Source of the DNA: Phoronis australis
Lineage: Eukaryota; Phoronida; Phoronidae
NCBI GenBank assembly: GCA_002633005.1
Contig: NMRA01000298.1
Location: 473,474-537,473, forward strand
DNA: 64,000 nt
Direction of reading: 5' to 3'
Position 1 is the stretch's first letter. Each line of letters begins with the position of its first letter. The notes under the pieces are model-generated. The model did not search any database, was not told the origin of the DNA, and saw only the letters and a program-made list of their open reading frames with translations. Made by a program: the position numbers and the translations under genes. Below, piece by piece: positions 24,401 to 34,880 of this stretch.

Positions 24401-27400
24401 TATTTTATGTGTGTATTTCTAAATGCATCATGTAACTTTAACAAACAAACATGCTATCATGCAATTCAGTCATGGTTTTCGTAATACTTAAAAGGTTTTT
24501 CAGTTTTTGTGTTAGATTTAGATTTTCAGCATCACCCCTTTTCCACCAAAATATTTTCCTTTTTGTATATATGATTTGAATTCGAATTTCAATATACATG
24601 TAAGAAGCCAGCAGCCGTAAAAATATGATCCTTAAAATCGAAAATGGCTCCCTGATGGTTTACTCGTCGACGGCAAAAACCGTCGTCAGTTTATCGCATT
24701 TGGCGTTTGTTTGGCGTGAATCTTTTCTGTGAGTAGGAAAATGGTGTTAACGTGTTAACATCCTCTTTATTCACAGCTTGCTCGCGGTAGCATCCGTTGC
24801 AGACGATGGCTTGAAAATCCATTCCGATAAGTTATGTGTGATAAGAATATAACGTTCCTGACCCCGGCCTACTTAGTCACGTTATTGGATTCGCAATGTG
24901 ATTGTACATGAACCGGTCAAGCTTTACGTGCTTCTAAACTCGTGTTCGTTTTAATTTCACCCTCGTTTGTTGTTTTGACCCCGTTTTCGACTACCGGTGA
25001 GTGTTGGAATAATTGTGTTACTTGTGTTCTCTTTGCTTGTTTCTGCTCCCCTCTGAGTATTGAAACATTTACTAATTGGTATTTCAAATGCCAGAAGGTC
25101 TCCGAGAGTAGGACAACTTAAACCCAGTGACTTCGTCACGAAGACTGAAGCGGAACGAACAGAACATATTATCATTTTGCGGGTTGGTACGGTATGTAAA
25201 CTTGAATTCATTGACTGACCTGACATACTTATCTAAGACACTGTAGCTACTGTGTAGACTGTTGGGCATGTAACAAATACATGTAGCTAGATTGATGTGT
25301 TGTTGACGTGCAAGTACCTGTATGTCGGTGTTTTCGGCGGTACTAGGCAATTGCATGTACTAGGCATTAAGCAGTCCGTTAAGTAACATACCTGGCACAG
25401 GTGAGTAGCTATTGTGTCCCATTCCATGTGCTTGATGACCGAGATTTGGTAGTTAACACGCTAACGGAATACCAAATTATTGATTTGTTCCCTAAAGCGC
25501 TCCGCTGCTAAGTCTATCGTTTTTTTGTCTGCTATGGTTTGGAAATTCATTTGGACAATGTTGGCAAGGCTAGCGATAATCGAATATATTGAAATCGTGA
25601 CCTTATAGTAAGATCGTAAACTACGGATCAACCTCTACGAGTAGACTTATCTCCGTCGTGAATGTAACGCCATAATGTATTTCAATTTTATGAGTAATAA
25701 ATAACATTGCGTCGTACAATAGCGCCCACAAATGCCACTCGACTATTAGTCATGAATTCATTAACTTAACTTGTCACTATAATAAATAAATACAAAACAT
25801 ACGAATCCAGGAACACTGACTGCCGTACGCTGTGCCAGACAACCCATTATCCTCTAAGATACAGCTATGTAGGCGCGAGCAAATTGAGGACCCCACCTCA
25901 AAACCATAGCATGGCCCTTCGAAAGCCTTTGGGGCTGGGGTCGCATTTTTAGCCACCCGAGATGTGAAAATTTCTAACAATCGCGTGAACTGTGGCTACC
26001 GAGGCCAGCTCAAATTATTAGGGGCTCCAGACATTAACCTAAGGCTTTGCTGAGTGCATTGGGCACAATTCCCCTTTCTTTGGCTCTCCCTATTCTTATG
26101 ACCCGATATCACTTACGGGATCGGTCTATATAGCTATAAATGTAAACTTGTGGAGGCAGTCTATACCCCCGTGCATGTGGAGAAGTGTCTCCTTACCTGC
26201 GTCCAAGGGTATTCCATGGAGTACTGGTGGATATCCTTGTGTTCGCCTTCAAGGATAAATCCCTGCCAGTGTCTTGGGGTATTCCACTATGTCTGAGTTT
26301 TATTGCGTGTGCCGACTTACTGTGTTCCTTTAGAATGACAAATGTTTGGCTTCATGTTTGAAATGAAACGAAGTAAGTGTACCCGTTTCGTTTAAATACG
26401 CTTACAGTGACACGAATACGAATGCTGGGATAAATGGCGACGAACAAATCGTATGATGATGTGCAAATTACAAGTCTTCAGTCACACACGTCAATCAACA
26501 TTGTGTAGAGTGTACCTGATTTCCGGGTGTAACATGTTGTGACATAATGACTATAAGTGCTGAGTTGTGCGATCATATTACATATGCATCAAGGTCGACA
26601 CATATTGTCTCCCGGGCTACAACATGTGTTAACCCCCCCCCCCCACCCCTAACTTACAAAGCGGGAACATTTGGGATCTCCGGAAGACATGTTTTACTCC
26701 TTCCAACTTTCGGTAACCTCCCTCCCTCAGACAGGATCATAACTTTTAAGATGCGGCGGCCCCCCGCCCCTCCCCCAAAAAATTCGGTTTAGTGGGACAC
26801 AAAGAGAAATGGTTGGGCTAGGAAAGTTGAAATAGTTTGCAAAAATGGTTTCCTGTGATCTTTTTGTCTGCCTGGGTTTCCTTAGTGCTTTTATGCTACT
26901 TTGGTGTGGTTTTCGCCTCACATAGGGTATTTTTCGCGTGTTGTTTCGCGTAAAAATGAAACACGACGCATAAAAACGAATACGAACGACACGCGACACA
27001 CAAATTCGTGACCATTACCTTCCGAGTATTTTAGTCTCGTGCCGTAAAACTTACGAGCCTTATGCACTGTTTAACTTGTTTTAACAATTACTTACGTACT
27101 TTATGTTCCCGCGATAGGATTGTCATGATTTTTTTCATGTGGTTAATGCAAGTTTAAAATTAAACAATTCACGAGAGCTTAATGAATAAAAGGATTGCAA
27201 TTTATTTTGAGAGTGCGCAATTAATTTTTTCAAAGAGGTATTGATTAAGTCTCTGGTACTATGGACGTATATGGCGCAACGCAGGTGAGAGCAACTTCAC
27301 TTATTGAAAAAGGCGTTGTCATTCGATTCTATTTTGCTGTAATCTCATGCGCGTGGTCATGAAAAAACAAAACTTAGTACCAAGCAGCAGAGCGAAAACA

Positions 27401-27744
27401 TCACGCCATTGACGCCTACTCAAGGATTCGTTTTCTGACAACAGGCATGGTCATTTTTAATAAGGTGTGACTAAACATACTACATCAGATTTAATATATC
27501 ATGAGACTAGCCGCTACCCCTGGTGATGTGGGAAATGCCGAGGGGAAATGGCTACACCTTCAAGTGAACATTGTGTTCGTCGCAAGAGAAAGGGATATTT
27601 CTTGAAGAGACCGTTTAATTTTAAAGCTTCAATCAGAATTTCTGTCAGATTTAGCCAGGGCGTGCGGCTGCGAGATTCTTTCACCACGCAGTACAAATAT
27701 GTTTTTTCTTTCCAGAACATTTGACCCTGCCGTAACATACATGT
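21421..27744. other. Long non-genic stretch, probably with old transposon debris
   Basis: No intact gene is supported. A possible mariner-type terminal sequence (AGGGTGTTCCAAAAGTCACT) lies at about 21446 with no partner end seen. 22019-22200 is unusually G- and C-run rich. On the minus strand, 23550-22950 shows broken coding-like stretches in several frames (for example EDWTEYLRHFP and EWSARALFDVPNPPK) that may be an old, frameshifted gene or transposon. A run of 12 C lies at 26633-26644. The other short frames have no recognised domain. Confidence 0.4.
22948..23550 (-). pseudogene. Possible broken coding region of unknown family
   Basis: On the minus strand, successive stretches read like protein but change frame and contain stops: one with LSLVVEDWTEYLRHFP (about 23530-23470), one with CKFCSHHLKESMLMNEEQA and EWSARALFDVPNPPK (23403-23150), and one with MEGAKVRLMDLSESKPK (23039-22950) ending at a donor-like GTGAGT. 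I do not recognise the family. It could be a decayed transposon protein or exons of a gene with unclear junctions. Confidence is low because I have no homology evidence. Confidence 0.25.
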
Positions 27745-27916
27745 AAATATAGATTATTACTTGGCGAAGTCGTTACCCCCCGTTATCTAGAGCCTGAGTG
27801 GATTTTGGAGAATTATCGCCCGAGGGTCGCTAGCCCCGAGGGTGATAATTCTACAAAATCCACGAGGGCTCTAGATAAGGAGGACAACGACTGAGAACAT
27901 GTAATAATCTATTTAT
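27745..27916. mobile_element. Foldback element with about 80-base arms
   Basis: The left arm (27745-27826) and right arm (27835-27916) are near-perfect reverse complements. Paired landmarks are TATCTAGAGCC with GGCTCTAGATA, GAGAATTATC with GATAATTCT, and AGATTATTAC with GTAATAATCT. The apex is the short GC-rich segment around CTAGC at 27830. It is a MITE or foldback-type insertion; the superfamily is not determined. Confidence 0.75.
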
Positions 27917-28473
27917 ACCACATACTGAACGAGAAACATTGCAATCATGAATCGATCTACCTTTCTCGACTCGCCTCGGCTTTGTAACTACTTTCTAAGT
28001 CAGAGGCCCGGGGTCGGAGGTCGTGATCTTTTAAGAAAAGACGAGATATTTTTGTAAAATAATGCTTTTACTCAAAACCAATTGAAAAATAAAAACAAAA
28101 TAGAAATGAAGTGAATCTATAAATTAAGGTTTAGCAACTATTATAGCTTAATACACATTTTATCACACACAGCTTCGACCGGGAATATATCGTCTGCTAA
28201 AGTACTGTAGGTTACCACTAGCAACTGACTATAATGCTCATGTCAAAAGGATCCCGACCACACGACACCTGCATGCAAATTGGAGATCGGTCATTTACAA
28301 GTGAGAGAACACGAGAGAAAAAAATCACTGAATTAAAATATCGTTTTTATGGAAATTATGCGTCTTATTTTTCATAGCGTATAATTGTCGGTGCAATGCC
28401 CTTTGCTGAACATGCGATTGTTGCGCGTGCTCATTTAAGTATTCTGTTTTCACGTTCGATGACGTCAGCCGCT
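27917..28473. other. Non-genic stretch
   Basis: AT-rich sequence between a foldback element and a tRNA-derived SINE head. No exon, RNA gene or repeat is recognised. Confidence 0.5.
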
Positions 28474-28561
28474 GAGTGGTGTAGTGGTGAAGTCGGCGAC
28501 TCGCAACTGTTGAGGCTCGGGTTCGAATCCCGCCAAAATGTTATCTCACTAGTGAGATAAC
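28474..28561 (+). repeat. tRNA-derived SINE head followed by a perfect palindrome
   Basis: Contains an A-box-like GTGGTGTAGTGG and a perfect B box (GGTTCGAATCC at about 28521) at tRNA-like spacing. The putative acceptor-stem halves do not pair, so this is not a functional tRNA. Immediately downstream, 28540-28561 is a perfect 22-base palindrome whose half-site is GTTATCTCACT. The arrangement fits the 5' head of a SINE; the end of the element was not found. Confidence 0.55.
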
Positions 28562-29796
28562 TTTATGGGTTATTACATGGTTGTATCTGCCATTCGAGGC
28601 TAATATTGTGGTATAATGTACGGTAATCAGCTATTCTTTAAAGTGAAAATGTGTAAGGAAGCATTTAAAAATATTGCCATTGTACACAAAGTACACAATG
28701 CATAAAGTCCCATCATAAATATACTCTACATAATAAGGAAAAAAGTTAGGTAGCAGTATGAAGACTATCGTCAATTTACAGCTAGGCAGTTGTACTTTTT
28801 TGAGTTCCGTTAGACACCGAAAGACACAACCCGGGTTACAAAGAAAAGTCTGTCGTCAATTGTGCACGTGCAACGCGCATGCGCCATTTCCTACTGAAAT
28901 TTTGCGACATCTCTCGGGAGATGACGACAGTTTCGCAGCAAATTGGGTTTGGTGGTATTAAAATATCAAAAACTCCTTTCGATTGTTATGACATGTACGC
29001 AACCCCGTGGAAGAGAACAGTTGATTGAAGAATCGGGGAAATTGACCAATACAGTAGGTGACCCAATATATCATGGCGCCGAAAGCCGACCCAAAAGAGC
29101 ACAAGACAATTTTAGCAGCAAAATAACGGTAAAACGACAATTTTTTCAAAAAAATTAGTTTACTCAAGGAATAGTTTAGTTTTTAATGACAGGCCCGAAG
29201 AAGTATATACACGACGGAAGCCGGAGGGAGGGAAATTTAGCCGACGGAGTGACGTCACGCAGTGCGAAACTGGCCACCCTCCCTCCGCGTCCGCGAAAAA
29301 ACGGCCTGTGAGAAAAAATAGAACACCTCGAATCTAAATGGAGGGCAGGTGCACCACCTGGGTCCAAGGCAGTGAAGAATCGGGCGCAATTAAGGACTCT
29401 AATGGAGGAGGGAGACGGAGTTTGTGTGAACGATGCATTTTATATAATAGCTATAATGCTGAGTCAGTGATGGAGGTCCTTGATACGCTTAAAAATTGTT
29501 GCATCTCAGTGGTCAACGATAAGCAATGAAAGACTAGTGGCCGGTTGCATATATCAGTCTCAAATAGGGACTCAACTTACATGTAGGTATTTAAGTCATT
29601 TTACGTATTTTTGTCTTTATGTACTAGTAGATGCAATATTTTTCTATCAATTCGTCTTTATTATGATTAACCTTTTTCAATAACATAACTAAAAACTGAG
29701 CCCTGAGTTTATTGAAAATAAAGAAGGACTCAGCCCTTAAATTGGGGGTGTTGCTTGAAAAGATACCTAATTATTTTTGATAATATGGACAATTCA
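28562..29796. other. Stretch with a small CpG-rich island
   Basis: No gene is supported. 29195-29300 is CpG-rich, holds a CRE (TGACGTCA near 29251), and is framed by an imperfect inverted repeat (CGGAGGGAGGG and CCCTCCCTCCG). This could be a small promoter, but no exon with a clear frame follows. A short start at about 29072 reading MAPKADPKEHK runs into a stop after 17 codons. Confidence 0.4.
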
Positions 29797-30880
29797 ACAT
29801 AGATGATGACAACGGAAGACGACGACTTTCGGACATATCTGACCACTGGTGTGCCACCTAGTGGCAATTTTATTTTTTTTAGGTTTACCTCTGTATCTTC
29901 GAAGGTTCTCAACGTATTTTTATAAAATTAAGTAAGGTGACGCTATGTTTCCGTTTTCAGATGGATATGACCTAGTTTGCACCACCTAGTGGCCACATTT
30001 ACTGTTTTTAGTCTGTTTTTTTTGGGCGTCCATCCCTCCATCAACCAAACCGCTTTCAGGATAATTGTGAAAATTGGCATGTACGTTTTTACTATGAAGT
30101 GGACAGGTGACGACGATTTTCTGGTGACTTTGGCTACTGTGGCGACTCCTAGTGGCAGCTTCTTTTTTTGCAAGGTTGTATCTCTTAAACCGTTTGCAAG
30201 AAGTTAACAAGTGTGTTTACATGATGTTGACAACGGATGATGGCGATTTTCTAATTGATCTAACTACTGGTGTGCCCCTGGTGGCAATTTTAATCTTACG
30301 TTTACCTCTGTATCTTCAAAGGTCCTCAACGGATTTTCATAAACTTTTGAATACGTGCATTTATTGGAAAGATGACGGTATCCTCCCGGTTTCGGATGGA
30401 ATCGATGTATTTTACTGTTTTTGAGTCTGTTTTTTACGTCTATCCCTCTATCAACCAAATCATTCTGAGGATGGTTTTGAAAATTGGCGTCTATGTTCTA
30501 AATCTGAAGAGGACGGTTGACGATGACAACTTTGACTACTGTGGCGCCTCCTAGTGGCAGTTTTGTTTTGTTTTGTTTTGCGCCCATAGCTGTATCTCCT
30601 ACACTCACTGCAGGATCTTTATTAAATTTAATTAGTAAGTGTATTTATATGAAGTTAACAACAGACAATGACGACTTTCAGGCGGATTCAATGAACAATG
30701 TGCCCCCTAGTGGCAATTTCATTTTATTCTGTTTTCCTTTGTTTCTCTGAAGTTCCGTGACGGATTTCTATGAAATTTAGTGTATATCTTTCTATTAAAG
30801 ACGCAATAACATGTTCCTGTTTTCGGATGAATTGTACATTTTTTCACCATCTAGTGACCATTTTTATGACACAAATAAAC
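29797..30880. repeat. Nested tandem array, about 140-bp monomers in about 425-bp units
   Basis: About two and a half copies of a 420-430-bp unit begin with related words near 29808, 30230 and 30657 (GACAACGGA, GACAACGGA, AACAACAGA). Inside each unit are three related monomers, most marked by CCTAGTGGC or a close variant: at about 29857, 29986, 30149, 30277, 30551, 30707 and 30851. One expected marker near 30405 is degenerate. Monomer spacing is about 128-163 bases. The pattern is that of a higher-order satellite repeat, fairly diverged. The overlapping open frames on both strands are by-products. Confidence 0.8.
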
Positions 30881-33800
30881 AACCCTAAAAGCACACCATT
30901 TGCGATGCATTCTTGGGCGCATTTCAACACTCCGCGTTGCTCTTGTTTCTGGAATTAGGCGCATGTGCCTATGTGCGAACCATTTGAGTAATACCATGTT
31001 TGGCTCGTGGAATGTAGTAAAGAATATTGCCATTGTTATGGACTCGCATGAAACGCCTAGACGTGTGGCATTTAAGTTCACAACTGTTATCATTTTCTGT
31101 GGGTTTACAGGGGAGCTCAGTCAATTGGTTTAAGGTTACATGCAACCCTAATTTTTATGCTGTTTCTATCACAAAACATCTAAGTATCTAGCCACTGTCA
31201 ACCATCTCTGTTATCCATGACACTATGCCGCTGTTGTGGTCATGTGTGTGGGCGTTTTGAATGAAAGATAACTAACTGCTTTTGCGACGCTTTATTCTAA
31301 GTCAAACATAAAAAAATCTAAGAAAGTTCTAATCGGAAATCTGGTACATGGTTTTCCTATTGGATGGTCGTGCTGTCTGAGAATTGAAACACTGGAGAAT
31401 TTGGGTTCCGACGTATCGAGGCTGGCACAAATAACAAACAAATAAAAACGCCGTTTTGTATTATTTGTAGACTACTCATCATTTTGCGGTCGGATTATCA
31501 TCAAACTGTTATTGATGTTAGCTTTGACAGCTGGTGAATTATTTTTTAGATAATTACATAAACTTGATTAGTCTGGGCCAATTAATTGGCGTTTCTGCGC
31601 ACTTGCCGGAGTCATAGAAATTATGTTTGTGTTACGTGACCACCAGAGGCGGTGTTTACAAATTTAAGTCACGTCGCTCAGCAGTGAGTCAGAAAATGAT
31701 TGAAAGAAAGTGCAGAATTATTGCCGAGGAAATGTCAACGTCGAAGAAAATTACAAGACGACATCTAGAGATGGCTCGGGGAGAAGTGTGTGATTAAATT
31801 TCTTAACTCGGGAAAGACATGATGTCAATATCTAAGTAAATTATTTCCATTTTTCCAACCGAGTTGTGCTACTGAAATCGACGATAGGGCCGACATGAGA
31901 TCTCGGCAATGCTATTTCAAAAAACTAAATTCACAATTGCTAGTTAACGGTTTGAGTATCTCGGATGCCAATATTTATCTGCAAACAAGTCACCTTTTGA
32001 GTTCTAAATACTGATATTTATAACCACTGTCAGAACTACGTGACAAATTTAGCACGAAATATGGTTTGAATGACAGATCGTAAATTCAGGCTTCTGAAAA
32101 GGGGCGATTTTAAGTAGCAAAACTACAACTGTTAGCGTAATGTGAAATATATTTTTGAAATTCTAATACGTGTACATGTTGTGCTATGAATGCAAAAAAA
32201 TATTTCAAAAACAATGACATTTATTTAGAAGAGGTACGTGTATCTTTAGTCAATTCCTTTGGAAGATTAGTAATTATTGAAATCCGGTTCGGTTAATTTT
32301 GTACTAGTTTTGTTATTAGTAACAAATATGAAAACATTAAAAACAATTTTGCAGCGGGGAGTCATTAAACTGGGGTACCTATTGTTGCTGCTTGTTACAT
32401 TCACAGGTGTGAAACAGGTTGTCTTATCTCTGCTCTATAGTGTCGGAAATGCATTGTCGCGAAGAAATGTTTCGTTCGGCTGTGCTATTACGGTTTTGTC
32501 TAGGACAATTCATGTACATGTATCCACAGCCTATACAAAGGCACCCATTCCTTTATGCAAAACACTTGAGTAAATGAGTAAAAACACGCAATATCTCGGC
32601 TATACTCGCATGGGGCTCCCCATGTCTTCACTGCAAAGATTACACGCAGTATCGCGTCGGACAATACAGTATGTACACAGAACAAACATACAGTTTTGCA
32701 GAAGGTAGATTCAAATGTTTTTAGAAGGAGACAATGTGTGCCATCACTATATGATAGCATATATTGTAGCACTCGACATGTAATGTCGCCCCTGGCATCC
32801 CGGTCGATACATATATATGCACAGATGTTCACGGCATACAGTGTCGCACTGGGGGTATGCTGTCGCCGGGTGACGATTTTACAATTTTTGTCGAGTTCAC
32901 GGATATACGTCTCAACAGACCCTGGAGTTCATAGCGTAGCCGCTTGAATTGACGAGCCCATTTCCGGCTGCTGCCGCTGCCGCTGCTGCTGTACACACGA
33001 GGCAAAATGATCTTTTATAAAAATGACGAATCTACACCAAGTCTGCTAAATATTCGGCTGGCCTGATGTCGATATGCAGTTTCACGAATTCACATGCGCA
33101 TCATATGGGACTTCGCAGACTCTCTCAATTTCCTTAAGCAGGGCTTCATTTGTTCAAGCAAAGAATTAGGCGTAGTTAGTACAATCTGGTGATCAAGTTG
33201 TGGAAATGTCATATTCTTAAGTAATTGACATGGGCCTTCGAGACGAAAAACGCATCGAGATTTGTCAGTAATTATTTTGGTAAGTTTATATCACTTGACA
33301 GGTAGAAAAAAAAACTACTCGGTCGATACTTCTAAAACAGGTTACCAATTGTTCTCAAGCCTCGAAAAACGTTACCGTGGCAACGAAATTCTTTTTTACT
33401 GCTGTACAAACGCGCAATTTCATGTTGATTGCAACTTTCACTTGCTTTTCGTGTCGCTAATTTTACGATTGTCAGTCTCCTTCCCTAAAATTAACATATA
33501 TATAGGCCTACTGTGTGTGTAAGTGGGGAAGGATTTAGCGAAACGTAACGGGCTAAGCCTTAGTGTTATAGAATAAGTATATAAGTCAATTAGTCTCGTA
33601 GATATCTGAGCTGACTTCTGTAGACCGTAGAGTTCTAGTCCGCGCATGATCAAGGTATTCTATTATTAGAGCTTGCGACCCCGAGACTATCCGCAAGAGT
33701 TTTCATAGTGAATTTCCGGTTGTATACTCGACTGAGGTTTGATCGAGTGTTGTAGTTATCAAATCAATCCTAATTCCTTTGTTTCATTTTCATTTTTTCA

Positions 33801-34421
33801 TTTTTTTCATCAAGAGAGACTCTAGAGGTACGATTCCAGACAACCAGCGACTCGTCGACACGTGCTATCAGGAGTATCTAATAGAAATTGCACGGGACAA
33901 GCCTACTTGTATGTTCGGAAAACGGCAATTTTTCACGTTCTGGTACACAAAAGTCAAGCCGCACGCATTTTTGAAAATAAGTGTCATAAAAACATTGCAT
34001 AAAATTGCTTGTGATTAGTGTTTTCCTGTCATTTGCTCTCATTTTCCTATTGAAAACAGGCAGCCAAAACAGACTGGAAAAAACTAAAAACGACGAGGAA
34101 TAATCATGGCTCTTAAAGTAAGCTTTTGATTACTGGGCTTTCTTTACTCGTATTTTTACAGTCTCGATTAAAAATCTTTCTTTGCCTAACTATTTTTGGG
34201 ATAGACCCGCGAAATATCGGTTTCTACGATGTTCTTTGGCAATTCTTGGTGAGCCGACTCGTGGCCTAGTCTCTCTTGCTACCTGGTAACTGGGGCCGTC
34301 TGCGGCTTATCTCTGTAATACTCTTCAGAATACGCAATCAGCTCGACAAATGCGTGCTGTTCCCACCCGACGAAACGGAAGTGAACTACACTTAAATAAA
34401 CTTTTCATTGTTTCAGTTCAG
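30881..34421. other. Non-genic stretch upstream of the ceramide-kinase-like gene
   Basis: No exon is supported. There is a 33-codon frame at 31697-31798 beginning MIERKCRIIAEEM with no recognised family, and a short CTG/CCG triplet run near 32967-32993. The frames at 32277-32573, 33262-33522 and 33779-34018 look like chance. Confidence 0.45.
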
Positions 34422-34566
34422 GGGCGAATCCAGGACTTTTAAAAGGGGGTCGGATCAAAGTTTTTTAAAAAGGGATCCAAGTCAACAATTTGAAAATTCT
34501 AGGTTTGGTATCACTAAAATGAAGGGATACAGGGGGCTCCGCACCCCTTACACCCCTGGATCTGCC
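34422..34566. mobile_element. Short MITE-like repeat (GGGGCGRATCCAGG ends)
   Basis: About 145 bases whose ends are inverted repeats: AGGGGCGAATCCAGG on the left and the complement of AGGCAGATCCAGGGG on the right. The interior has G runs. Related left ends occur at 45893 (GTGGCGGATCTAGG) and 63098 (AGGGGCGGATAAA), indicating a dispersed family. The target duplication is not clear. Confidence 0.5.
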
Positions 34567-34880
34567 TACCTCCATGTGGATTACGTAGTAATTGGTCTTG
34601 TCATCCCATCTTAAGCGTCTCGCCAACATTCACGTTTATCACGCGTTATTATGTTCTTGTCAATAATCCAACACAGTTTGATCAAATTCCCTTCGATTTC
34701 TGTTCTGGATGGTTAGTTGTCACGAGCAATAGCGAGAAATCCTTCGTTCTGGCGATGCACTTCTAATGAGCCACGAGCTCTTATTGATTAACGTTAAGGT
34801 TAGAAAAGGTGCTCATTTCCAAGATATGTGGCACTCGCGAAAAGCGGTACCGCGTGAAAGTTTCTCGAGTAGGTATCAAA

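Noticed and set aside
28474-28545. Functional tRNA gene
   Set aside because: A and B boxes are present but the acceptor-stem halves do not pair and the T stem has a mismatch. A SINE head fits better.
29797-30880. Multiple overlapping open frames on both strands (such as 29977-30207 and 30152-30424)
   Set aside because: They arise from the tandem repeat, which has few stops by composition. No domain is seen.
34106-34117. ATGGCTCTTAAA followed by GTAAGC as an alternative first exon of the ceramide-kinase-like gene
   Set aside because: Joining it to the acceptor at 35632 puts exon 2 in the wrong frame and meets a stop after about 18 codons. The exon at 34881-34906 keeps the frame.
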